Positions 37,817 through 49,526 of a DNA stretch of 64,000 nucleotides are shown one piece after another. A program made the translations under genes and the position numbers. The notes beneath the pieces were generated by a model. It was not told the DNA's origin, ran no database searches, and was given only the letters and a program-made list of their open reading frames with translations. How positions within the stretch are numbered: position 1 is the stretch's first letter; the number at the start of each line of letters is the position of its first letter. The stretch is from Climacium dendroides (taxonomy: Eukaryota > Streptophyta > Bryopsida > Hypnales > Climaciaceae), in NCBI GenBank assembly GCA_950106755.1, contig OX467083.1, positions 33,909,029 to 33,973,028 of the forward strand, read 5' to 3'.

Positions 37817-38313
37817 ACTAATGAATTGACCTTGAGCTACAAATTCAAGCTATGAGCCAAGCTTATTCTCCATGGACTTATGTTGGACATTGGCATTCGA
37901 AAGGTACTCATCCAATATCAAATGATATCAATCAACTATAAGAGAAGGGGACAATGGTTAACAAGCCTTCTTTTTATATTATACAATTAAAAAAAATCAA
38001 TGGATTGGACTTAAACCTCCAAAGGGTACCTTAGAAGAAATGAGATCCAATGTCTCCTTCCAATAATCAACATGCCTCGACTCAATTGCAAAACAATTCA
38101 TATTTAGGAATATAATATTTATAATGCTCAAGACCATACGATTAACAATGCAATATATTCATTCAAAAGGGCTTGGACTTAAAAACATTTAAAATCTACA
38201 TTGGAAGACATGGGGCTTCTACAAAAAATTAAATCACTCTAAATGAATCAGAAATGTAGAAATGTAGAATCCAAGTTAAAGGAGTTCATTGATGCTATTC
38301 TGTTTTTTCACTT

Positions 38314-38463
38314 TTAGAAAATTCAAGTGTTTTTATTTAAAAGATCAAAATAACACTTCACAACTTTTTCATTGATGATTCAAATTTTTACTTATAGAAA
38401 ATTCAAGTGTTTTTGTTTAAAAGATCAAAATGGCACCTTACAACTTCTTCATTGATGGTTCAT
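38314..38463. repeat. Tandem duplication of about 80 bp in the LINE region
   Basis: A block AGAAAATTCAAGTGTTTTT.TTTAAAAGATCAAAAT is repeated at a spacing of about 81 bp with a few substitutions. It falls within the degenerate LINE. Confidence 0.75.
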
Positions 38464-39170
38464 TTGAAGGCAAATATTTATAGCCATTGTCACCAAATTT
38501 TCTATATTAAAGTTAAAGTTGGTGAAAATTTTTATGGCACCACTTCACTTGGAAGGTGTGAAACTAATCAATCCAACACTTCAAATACAAGTCCTCATGG
38601 ATAAGTTGTTTCCCAAAGGTTTGATACTAGGAACCACGTCGTAGAAGCATCTTTTTCAATTTTCAATTAAACCCATTTGCCCCAAGCAAGGAGGCAAATG
38701 GCTATTAAACATCCATTTTATGACATATGCCTAAAATATCAGAAGTGCAAATTCTAATGTGTAGTTGACAATATAGAGAGCCTGGTGTTACATTTGGCAT
38801 AGCCTTCAATTCATCAACCTGGAAAACGATGACTCTTCCACCCAACATCACTTGCTTATTATAGAATGCAGAATTATCTTATGGGGGATAAAATGATGCA
38901 TGGTGATTCATTATACTCTTTTGGAAGCACATGGTCAAGGAGAGGCATTTGGCAACTCAAAGACATATGGCACAAGTAGCAATGTAACTAGAAGAGTCTA
39001 ATTGACTTACAATTTATTCTCAAATATAAAGACATTGATCTCCACCTTGTTGAAATCATTTGCCTTCCTTCTTTGGTTACTAGTCCATCACATAGAATCC
39101 ACCCTATAAAGAAGGAGAAAGGATAACAAATTCCACTATCAATTAATTATTCTACCTGAGGAATTACAAA

Positions 39171-40148
39171 GAGGGCAAAAGTTTATAAAAGTCAATTTAG
39201 GCCTATTTGGTCCTCAAGTTAACCATGACCTCCACAACATTAGTGGGTGAAATCTTCAATGTGTACATGTCATTACCTTTAATAATGATGTCTAATTAAA
39301 CCACTTTCATTAATCCCAACACTACTTTTGAAGGGATTTATATGGCACTTGGACCTAGTCCATGCATTCCAATTTGACACATGAGACTAGAAATTAGAGG
39401 CATGTCCCCTATGAGGGAAGTCCTATTTTACAATTTCTCTACCAAATTAGACTATCGCATCATAGTGGTTTGAAGGTGCTTCAACATTCATCTTCAAATC
39501 AAATAGGCCTAGGTCCACCTCACCCTAGAGATAACTCAAGCATTGATTCATCTTATGTAATCAAAGTTGATGGACCAACAAAATTACACGCATTTTTGTG
39601 CTAGATTCATTCTGATGGCCTTCCCATAGCAAGTTGTTGCAATGCTAGGGAACACCCATCAACAGTGTTTACTCACTACATAAGAGTTCTCCCAATCTTA
39701 TGTAGGATGCCTTCAAAGCTGCAATTTTGTAGTAAATTGGTGTGCTAAGTACAAACTCTTTTTCATTGATGAATACATTAATTCCATTCATATTTGTATC
39801 AAAGCTTGGATAAAAAAACATTTATACTCATATGGCTATGAAAAAACATATCATTAGTTTCATAGACAAATGTGGTCACCACTGTTGTGCCATCATCAAG
39901 AAGAGTGAGTTAGTAACACTTCATATTCAAATGGACTCTAATAGGCTTTATTTTTCAAGGAGAAAAATTTCCCCTCCTTTCTCCAATCCTATTACTCTCT
40001 TGAGAAAGCTAGATTGAATTGAGTGTATTATTTTTTTTCTTTTTTATATTCCATTGTCCGTTTCTAAAAACCAAAGCCAAAACTTTCAATTGGGTTAATC
40101 TACCTAGTCAGTTGATGCCTAACCAATTGAAGTGGGATTTTTAGAACC
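39171..40148. other. Unassigned, possibly LINE-derived DNA
   Basis: No clean gene is visible. Coding-like but broken stretches on + may be the distal end of the LINE. I could not identify domains. Confidence 0.35.
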
Positions 40149-41055
40149 TTAACCCCTACAATCCCAAAGCCTTTTCCCATCAAAAACCACTCAAAACTAT
40201 CATTTCCATTGTAAAGAGCAAAAAACTTCGAAAGTTTTTTTTGTATATTTAACCATAGGATCTTATACTACACTAGGATACAAATGAATGGGGAAAAATT
40301 GACCACATAGATTGCAAGATATTTACATATAAAGTGAAGGAAACAAGGATTTTTTTATAATTAGGTCGACTGGATTTTTGGCTTTGAATATTCTTAACTT
40401 AAAATTTTTGTACTATAGATTTTGTTTTTCTAATTTTTTATGTTGAAGAATTGAGTCAAAAATCTAGAATAAAAATTCAACAAAAAAAAACTTAATTTTT
40501 ACTCTTTAATAAATTGTTAAGTAAAAGTAGGTTGAAGATTGAAGGGATAATTAAACCATTAATAGCTCTAAGATGGAATTGAAACACAATAATCCCAAGG
40601 GTGAGATTGTTCAAGCAAGCAAAATTAACCTTGCCTGATTCTTTTTGAAGAATTGTAAAATTGCATTCAAAAATGGATTCTATAAGTTATTTTTTAAAGA
40701 AAATGCTTAAATTGGCCAAAAAATAAGATTGTCCATAACTTTTTCATCACTAGTCCAAATAGAATGAATCAAAGCTTCACATGTAGACAAAAATATAATC
40801 TTTGAAGAAAGAATTAAAAAATTTCAACTTTTTGTGATTTTTGGGGGGTTGGCCCTAAAGTTAGTTTTTGGACTTAGGGTGGCATAAATTTTTTCCCCAT
40901 GCACCAATTAAAATAAAAATATATATTCTCAAAAGCTAATTTGATTTCCTATCTTCTAAAAAAATTTCAAAAAATCATGTCAAAAATTGAGATGACACAA
41001 GCCTACCAGAAATCCCACAAGTCTCCCACAAGGACTTTGGGACTTTAGGGGTTAA
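40149..41055 (+). mobile_element. TTAA-ended non-autonomous DNA element, copy 4 (subgroup B)
   Basis: The ends CTTAACCCCTACAATCCCAA and TTGGGACTTTAGGGGTTAAG form a 22-bp inverted repeat with two mismatches and TTAA at both borders. The length is 907 bp. The interior resembles 59103-60036 in reverse orientation (CATAACTTTTTCATCAC, AATAGAATGAATCAAAGC). It is non-coding. Confidence 0.8.
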
Positions 41056-41989
41056 GCCTCCTTTTATCCTTTTCCCAAGTGATTATGGTAAAACCACCCA
41101 TTCCCAACTAGGGATCCATACCTAGTAGTTGATAATCTAAGTGATATTTGAGTAGATGGTAAGGAGTATGAGGTGGTGAAAAAAATTCCATGTAGAAAGA
41201 TTAAAAAATATGGAGATAGCAAAATTTTCAAAGTTTTATTTCCAAAATTGAAATTATTTTGAATTTTGGGAGGCAAAAAATACTCTTGACCTATAGCCAA
41301 TGTCTATAGTCTTCCAATTCCAATCATTCAAAAACTACTTTCTTATTCATTAATTCCTACTTTCTTGCTCACTACTTTAGGATATGTGTCATAACCTTAT
41401 TACCAGTAGTCCCAACTTTGAAAAGGACAAAAAAAAACCTCCAAGCTTGAGTTCTAGCCTAAGATTGGGAATAGAGTACCCTATAGGTTGGGTACTGGGC
41501 ATGGTTGACAGTTGGTGCTTCTACATTACATGGCAGAAAATTTACATTGCCTTGTGGAATTGCTTTAGTGGTTGACTAAGGTAGGACCACTCATTCCCAA
41601 CCAAGGATCTATTCCCAACATATAGGCTATAGTTATTTCCAACCAAAGCTTAGAATGTATTTCTTTTTCCTTTTCAAAATTGGGGCTAGTAAGGTCATGA
41701 CACGTCCCAAAGTAGTGAGCAGAAAGTAGGAAGTAATGAGCAAGAAAGTAATTCTTGAATGATCGGAATTGGATGACTTTAGATACTAGACATGGATCTA
41801 GACCAACTTTTGCCTTTTAAAATTCATAGTAATTTCAATTCAAGCGATAAAATTACCAAATTTTTGGCAACCCCCATCATTTCTATCTCCGCACTTCCAA
41901 AAATATCTGCTTTGCCTTGCACTACTCCAAATCATGTCCACAATTGCTTATTTGATCGGTTATGGGTGGTGGGTGGTTCTACCGTAAGC

Positions 41990-42680
41990 TTCTAACCTAA
42001 CCTCAGTCGGTTCCCTCGAGAGTGAGTGATTCTAATAGTTGCCGAGCTCCACGCCCCCCCTGCAGTGCAGTGACTCCGCATGTGTGGGTGTTCCGAAGTC
42101 CTCCTGTTGTCGTGATTTCTCCTCCCCAGCCAGCCAGATTCTTCCCTTCCCTTCTTTAATTTGGGGCTCCCCCACCCAGGCGGGGTGGCAAGTGGCAAGT
42201 GGCAAGCGTCCCAGCGTCCCACTCCACCGGGAGGCTTATCATCTGCCCCGACCTGAAGCGCCATGAATGCGTGGAATGGGAAGCTCCAATTCATTAACTT
42301 CAGTTATGATACTGCCGCAATAAGTTGATAAGAGTTACGACCCTCCCTTCCTTCCTTCAGTCCCAGAGCCCCCCCGCCTTGGCATTCGAGTTGCAATCAA
42401 GCCGAAGCTTAAAGTTATTAATTGAGCTCGGGTACGCCGAGAAGGCGAGGCTTGAATGGCAGCAGTTGCGGCCTTGTGCGACAATGACCAAAGTTATGGA
42501 AAATCTCCTCCGCCTTGATTCGACCAGAAAGGCAGTGGATCCACCAAGTAATGGGCCCTTATTAGCCTCTTGCATGGTTGTTGTTTCGTTGTTACAACAA
42601 AAACAAATTTAGGAGCCTCCTTCAATCCGTGGAAATCAGGGTCATAAACCAGAGTTATTCGCAGATGGGAACCCATTAAG
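41990..42680. other. Isolated GC-rich patch of unknown nature
   Basis: About 700 bp with much higher GC than the flanks carries open frames of 95 to 100 codons on both strands (41992-42294 on -, 42325-42612 on +). It includes short tandem GGCAAGT units near 42186-42207. The composition suggests a former exon, promoter or recently arrived gene fragment. No domain is recognised. Confidence 0.4.
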
Positions 42681-43219
42681 CAGTCTTCACTTAACTTAAG
42701 TTATGAGAGAGGAAACTGAAGTCCGGGGAAATGGGGTGCATACAATAATAATAAGTTAATAATAATGACCACTGACCACCGAAACTAACTTTTTAAAAAC
42801 TAAAAAAATGAACTGACCGCTGGTTCTTAACATAACAACAAATATGTAGTGAGGTAGGTACACCCAAATGTGCCCCTGACCTTAAACCGCTATCTACACT
42901 CTATGTACATCTCCAAAATCAGTTCTGTAGAAGAAATGCTTTTAGAACCACACTTTGTTCCTTAATAACTTTTGCATACAGTATCCAAATGTCACGTTTT
43001 TTGGTGTGTTGGAACCTCCTTTCACTTGCCAACAAGAACATATGAAAATTTGACTAGTCTAATAATAGGAAATAGGCTTAGTAGCTAAAAGTGGCGGTTT
43101 GGAGGTGTACCTACTTTATTATACACTAATGGTAGCAAGAGGGTGCGATTGAACATGGGACCCCAGGAGGAACAAGCTCGTGAGGTAGTGTGCTCTTAGA
43201 ACCGACCTTTTAAGAGTTG

Positions 43220-43440
43220 ATTGCATTGGGGGAAGCTAAACTCCTTGAAACAATTTTCAAGAATTGAAATTTTTTATTGGAAGGAAAATGAAATTGGCAT
43301 CTAATCTGAGTCGTTTCATATTTATGGGACCTTTGTAGAATTAGTTATGAATTTTTGAAGCTGAGATACAATGATCGATGAAAGCGGCCACCTCTTGCAA
43401 TGTACACTATTGGTTCATTGAAAATAAAATGTATCTTTGT
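43220..43440 (+). repeat. Dispersed GGGGAGGTGAAAC repeat, copy 2 (diverged)
   Basis: The order of conserved blocks matches 28493-28740 and 61637-61860: TTGAAATTTTT, AAATTGGCATCTAAT, GTTTCATA, TTAGTTATGAATTTTTGAAG, CCACCTC and a GTACA block. It is the most diverged of the three copies. Confidence 0.6.
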
Positions 43441-46111
43441 GTTAGTTGTTCATTGAAGAAAGCAAAATGCACCTTCATAATTATGACCTAATTGAGACAT
43501 AAATGAGTATTAGTGAGAGCCATGAGAGAGATGTAGTAGCAAAAGTGACCACTTGATTAGAATTGTATGGTGTGACTAGAAAGTGAACTTGAAGTGATAC
43601 CACAAGGTCCAAAGGTCAATAAATGTGAATTTCTACGGGGACTACTAGTATGCTAAAGACGTGAACAAGTCATCATGTCCTTGAGAAAATTAAAAACTAA
43701 AAACAAAACAACTACTTTTGTTTTGTAGTTGTGTCTTGGATCACTTGTTCAACCACCAATCCAAATGGTTAGTATTTGTACAATTTAAAAGCCATCAAAG
43801 GAAGTATGTGGAAATTTAATCATTTTAATGTTTTGAACAATTAAGCCTATGTAGCAAAAAATATGAAATTTCAAACTATATTTAAAAAAAATTTAATGTT
43901 AAAATTTTTAAATTATTTGATATGTTGTATAATGATTGAACATGCAAATGAAGAAAAAATAAAACTAAAGCATACCAACCAATGAAGATGTCAAGGCAAA
44001 GCATTATCATTGTATGGAATAGGGACAAATATGGTACATGTTTTATTCCATGTATTTTACAATTGAGTGATCAAAGACATCCATGGATCATCTTGTACCT
44101 AATTTTGGTGTGCCTCTAATACATGCAACAAGACTATTTCATTGTAATTATCTACTTTCTTTGTAGTCTCCATTCTCATCTTCATTCACAAAGAAATTTG
44201 GAAGTTAAGTTGCATACATGAATTTTTCTAGATTCATGTATGTAATTTTATGCACATGAAAGCATATCATATTCTTGACATATTTGTCATGGGAAAAAGT
44301 AATCTATAATTGATTGTAGCAAAAAGAGTGGAGGTTTGAAATAGAGGTTATTTAATATTTAATATTTTTATTTTTTTCACTTGCATTATATTTATTTTTT
44401 CTCTCAACAATTATAATGCTATTGAAATGTAAGGGAAAAAATGATAAACCAATTATGGTGCCTTGTAAGTGAAAAAAATTGTCAATCCAATCTAATATTT
44501 TATGAAATATATATCTTACACATTGAAGATTCTATTGTATATTTTTGAGTGGTAAAAATCTATTCCAAAAGTTATTGCAATTGACCATATGAGCTTTCAA
44601 AATAGAGATTCAAAATTTTATTTTGAATAGTAAGAGAATCTTTAGTTGAAGACTTCACATTTTTACAATTCCAATAAAAATATATTTTGGATTCTTAACT
44701 AGTAGAAGGTCTTGAAGTGGTCATTTCTTCAAAATTGCAATAGATGATGTCTTATAAAAGCTTGTGTTAGAAGAGTAGTTTAGCAAATGAATGACTATCA
44801 TATAAAAGTTATATAAGTAATGATCTATTGATCACAACTATGCAATCGGATCAACTATTTGTACTAATTGATATTCATGAATAAATTTTGCAACTACAAG
44901 ATCCAAAATTTCTTTAGAATTGATTGTTAATTCAATATTAGTTTTGTGGTTGCAAGCTACAATCCACTTGTTTGGGGACAAGTTCTTTGTACACTCTTCT
45001 ACTCTTCAATGTATAGTCTTGTTCATTTTGACAATTTTTTATATTTAAAATCCATTTAAAAACCACGTAGCATTCTATTAATATTACAAAATTCAAAGGA
45101 TTGATTTTTAGAATGATGTACAATTTTTTCTTAAATTAGAAGTTTTGATTTTACCAAAAGAATTACATAGAGTTTCAAGTTTTTTATTTTTTTAATATTT
45201 TGACTTAAAACAAATGTTTTGAGTTAAAAAAAACAATTTGAATTCTATATTTGAATTTTTTTATTATAAAGCCCACCTAAAGATTCACATTTTAAACTAC
45301 ATCCAAAAATTAAATTTACCAAAGAAAATTTGACTTTTGATATTAAATATCTAATTAGTATCAATATACAATAATCAATTCATAAAAATAAAAATAAAAT
45401 ATTTGATGATTTCATTTCACATGTTTGTCTACTAGACAAATTAAAAATAAAAAAAAACATTTATAGTCTTCTTTTGTTTGTCATTTTCTGAATTTCAGAG
45501 TGGTAAACATGGAATTTGTTGGCATAGTGTTCAAGAAGAAGATGCTTTGTATTAATCTTAACTAAGCCAAGAGTCTCCCATTTAACTTTTAAAAAAAATC
45601 AAAGTTTGTGTTATCATAGAGTGTTATTTTTGTATATCCTAACTTATTGTAGTAAGTCTCATAGTAAGTTTGGGGGCTTTGTTTGCAAATATGATATCAA
45701 AATTTTCATCCAAGGTAAATATCAAACAATTATACTATGCAAAACTTTGTACTAGTAGCATTGGCTCACTTTTTTAATAAGGTGGCTACTCAAATTTCTT
45801 TAGGATACCATACATAAAGGTTGGTTTTGGCTAGAAGTGCTAATTTTGAATTTCTATGATATATTTTGCACGTCATTTTAAAAGATGGTACGTGGCAAGT
45901 TTTCATTTGGAGATTCAAGCATGTTTCCTAAGTGAAGTAAATTGACTAATCTTTCCAAATCTTATATGTTTTTTGTTTTGTTTTGTTATTATATTGTCCA
46001 ATAGGCATCATTGGTGAATTTTTCTAACGGTATACATGGAAATGGACTTCATTGACTTTTAACCCCGTAAAGAGTTGAAAACATTTGTTTATGCAATAAA
46101 GAATGTGAGTT

Positions 46112-47031
46112 TTAACCCCTAAAGGATTTTGACCATGTTTTCACCAAAACTACGCCCAAACTGTCATTTCTAGTACAAGTACCAAATTTTTTTTTAAAAA
46201 CATTTTTGGACACATATAACTATAGGATCTTGTTATACATTGGTTTGAGAAGATGTATAAAAAAAATTCAAAAATTTCCACCATATAGATTGCAAGATAT
46301 TAGCATTTGAAGTGACAAAAATCCTTTTTTTTTCCTTGCTCTAAATCGGGCAGCTACACTTCACAAGGTCACATTTGTATGAAAAAATGTCCAAATTGGT
46401 GGTACATTTTTAAATTCATTCTTCAAGGCAAGTTGGCTACATGCTTGAGAAAATTTGGATCATTAGGAATTGTACAACATATAGAAAAAAACAATAAGTA
46501 CAAAGAAGTCAAGAATGATTCAAAATACTAAATTGTTGAGAATTCATTCATGGAATTGAAAAATGCCAATCCCAATGGTTGTAATGTTGTACTAAATAGT
46601 CTATGCCAAATGTTTTTATTTTTTTCAATTTTTTTGAAAAAAGAGTACAATAAATGACTTCAAAGTTTATTTTAGAGTAGAGATTCCATAACTACTCGCA
46701 AACTACCCACAACTCAAAATCCTCATAACTATCATCTCATTAATCAAAACGGAATGATTTAAAAGCTTTCCACATACATATAAATATAGAGAATCAATTT
46801 CAAATTTTTATTTCTTAAAAAAGTAATTTTTTTAGATCTACCCAAATTGCCCAGCCTCACAAAAAACTACATATCATGCAATAACTTTTAAACCATGTTG
46901 GGCCTTATAGCTACTCCTTGTCCACATATTGTGTGAAAATTTCAAAGAAAAGAAATAAAATTCCATTCATAGTGAGTTGCCCAAAATATCTATAATGCCA
47001 AAAAAATGGTGTTTGGGATTTTAGGGGTTCA
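46112..47031 (+). mobile_element. TTAA-ended non-autonomous DNA element, copy 5 (subgroup A)
   Basis: The ends are TTAACCCCTAAAGGATTTTG and GGGATTTTAGGGGTTCA; the right TTAA has become TTCA. The length is about 920 bp and it is collinear with 36888-37816. A second TTAACCCCGTAAAG motif 55 bp to the left (46058) may be the end of another, undetected copy. Confidence 0.78.
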
Positions 47032-47499
47032 GATACAAAAAGTATTTGAAGGTACAAGAAAGCTCCTATTGAACTAATTTTTTTATAAACTCGTAGAATA
47101 TTAATGGGACTATTACATAAAATTTGTGATTTTTCAAAAGACGATACACTCATTAAATAGATAGAAGTGGTATAATTTTGTAGACAATGACACTTTGATA
47201 GGGTGCAAAATGTAGAAGGAGGGTCCAAATCACTTTCCAATTTGTGTGTTGTTTAGACATGTCATTTGTGAAGGTAATCATGTTTTGTTTTTTCTAAATC
47301 ATGTGAAAATTTAGTAATTTATCATGGCATTGAACTTGAAAATACCATACATTGGATTCATACAAGGTCCATATCACTTGGCTACTTTTGCATTGCATAG
47401 ACGTGTAAATTTTGCATTCACTTTTGTATGACTTCTATGAAAAAATGAACTAAATTGTCTATGTGGCATTGAGTTTAAGAACACCATGCAAGGATAGAG

Positions 47500-47536
<37 letters not shown>

Positions 47537-49037
47537 CATATATATACAAGTTTATATTTGATCAAGTGTATGAATAGAGACCTTCTAGCACTTGGAAGTC
47601 ATCTTCCTTCTCCAAGTGTGGCATCCATTCTTTTTGACTTACACTTCATTCTTTAAAGAAAAAAAAATATTCTTTGAAGGATTTGAGAACAATGAATATT
47701 AAAGGAAATTTTGACCCTACACTTGGCTATTTAACTACATGAAAATTTTGCAATTATATAATTTTTTAAAATTAATTAAATATATAAAGTTTTAGTCTAT
47801 ATGGTCACATGGTGTGCCATGTAGGACTAGGGACTAATTTTTTTTCAATTTTTTTTCAAACAAAAATGAAAACGAATTTTTTTTTACCCTCCTAAATTTG
47901 CACATTGGCCAAAAGTCAAACAACCCTCTTCAAGGGTCTAATTTTATCTAGTGTAGAATTAGGATTGAGAGTGCTTTGCTTTGTGTAATAAAATATACAA
48001 TGGTTACATCATCATTTGGAAAATAATGCAATCTTATTCTATTTATGAGGACATATACTGTTATTTGAATATACCTCTATCTAACCTCGTAATTATGCTT
48101 CATTGAAATATATTGCCACATTTTAGGAAATAAAATACATCAAGGAGTCACATTTTTTTCCTAAAACTTGAACAATTAACATGTTTTTAAAACTCAATTA
48201 TTTGTAGTTTGATGGAATATACAACATGGATGTTTATCTTGCCAAATTTTGTTTCCAAGTTACACCTCAAGGTCTCCATTGGTTCTCTCTGTCCTTTAGA
48301 GGTTAATTTAGGTAAGCTTTCCATTGTTCACTTCTATATCATTCTATCATATGTTACCTCAAAAGTGAGGCCCACTCTACCCTACTTTGGTTGTTGATTT
48401 GGCATAATATAAGTCAAAAATCAAAACTTAAAGAAAATTAGTTCTTAAAAAAATTAAAAACTATTATTATAACAAAGAGCGTTAGAAATTGTTTATATAA
48501 ATGAAAAAAAATTGATTGCATTTTTATCAAAAAATAATAATTCCACATATTAAAATTGAATTTTTTTTACCAACAATAATGACTGTAATCTAATTTTTTC
48601 ATTAGCCTTTATTAGAATTTGCAACAACATGTTTCAACCAAAAACTAGGCTTCCTATTTTAAATAAATTTCCTTCCAAAATATTTTCAATTTTTAAAATA
48701 TAAAATCTTTAAAAATCATCAAAGTTATAGTTTCACATTTTAAACTTATTGCAAAAGAAATTTGAAAAATTAAGTTGGCATTAGCCTTGTTAGGTGCATT
48801 CAATTTTATGTCGCAATACACTACTTTTCATTGTTTATAAGAAAAACAAACATTTAAAAAAAAAAGTTTCTTGAGATTTTCAAAATTTCAAAACGTCCCC
48901 CACTAACTTGTGACTTATTATAATTTTGCAAAAGATATATTAATATGGATAGAACATCATTTATTTCCTTGAGGAAATTTTGAAAATTTTGAAAAAAATA
49001 AAGTAATAGTTGAACTGAAACCATTAGAAAAAGATTA
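47032..49037. other. AT-rich intergenic DNA
   Basis: No gene is visible. A (TA)n/(TACA) tract lies at about 47501-47548. Confidence 0.6.
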
Positions 49038-49058
49038 GTGCACTGTCACACTGCCTCG

Positions 49059-49526
49059 ATGCAGGCCCGAAGCGTATGGGTTGATTCTCGCTGCCCGGTC
49101 AGCCTGGGCATTCTGGGCAGCAGGAGGAAAAAAAGAGTCTTTCACTCTTTCCTTTCCCGCAGTCGTCTCTCTGTTTCCGCTGGCTGTCCTGATTCCCGAA
49201 TTCTCAGAAAGGCCGCCGCCATCTTCGCCCCCGCGTGCCTGCGCTCCCTTCCCTTGTGCCCAGTCGTCGCCCGCTCTCGCAGCTCCCGGATCCGCTTCTT
49301 CCTAATTTGGCAGTTCCCTTCGCATCGCCTCCCCACATTGCCTTTTCGACAGGAGCTTGGATCAGTGGAGAAGCTTGGGCGCAGGACATGGTCAGAGAGG
49401 ACTCTTCGCGACCGAAGCAAACGCATGCGCGCACCTCCCAACACTCGCTACAGACGCCACCCACGGGAGAGACCTAAGTCAAGGTGTCCCGATGATAAGT
49501 TGATCACTGGGTCGCGAAGAGCATGA
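49059..49526 (+). promoter_or_regulatory. GC-rich leader of the JASON-like gene with long upstream frame
   Basis: This ~470 bp segment is sharply more GC- and CpG-rich than the DNA to its left and probably holds the promoter and 5' UTR. A 155-codon frame opens at the ATG at 49059 and ends at TGA 49524-49526, overlapping the candidate start codons at 49523 and 49526 (ATGATG). Whether it is transcribed as an upstream ORF depends on the unknown transcription start. The product is Arg/Ser/Pro-rich and not recognised. Confidence 0.4.

Larger units (their letters stand above)
34321..39170 (+). mobile_element. Degenerate LINE (non-LTR retrotransposon) with nested insertions
   Basis: Broken frames on + follow the order of a plant LINE ORF2. 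An AP-endonuclease-like part is at about 34380-34745 (EYEDDCNGNYK-like, GEERAT, then LKFSLFNKQDQTTCTTR). A linker contains FYKKLFTSQGE near 35350. A reverse-transcriptase start lies near 35500-35620 (EALKEFPS, NNDLT, then DHIGAY). The RT core near 36350-36540 reads LLTNNTNFYLEGDIDKFNRI, with NN in place of the catalytic DD of the (Y/F)ADD box. A C-terminal part continues after 37816. Many stops and frameshifts make it dead. Insertions at 35758-36001 and 36888-37816 interrupt it. The 5' and 3' limits are approximate and no poly(A) end was located. Confidence 0.8.
41056..46111. other. Intergenic region with a GC-rich patch
   Basis: Mostly AT-rich DNA without genes. A GC-rich patch at 41990-42680 and one dispersed repeat copy at 43220-43440 are listed separately. 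The rest, about 43450-46111, shows only short chance frames. Confidence 0.5.

Noticed and set aside
46058..46115. Second TTAACCCC terminus 55 bp left of the element at 46112
   Set aside because: No matching right end was found, so it was not called as a separate element.
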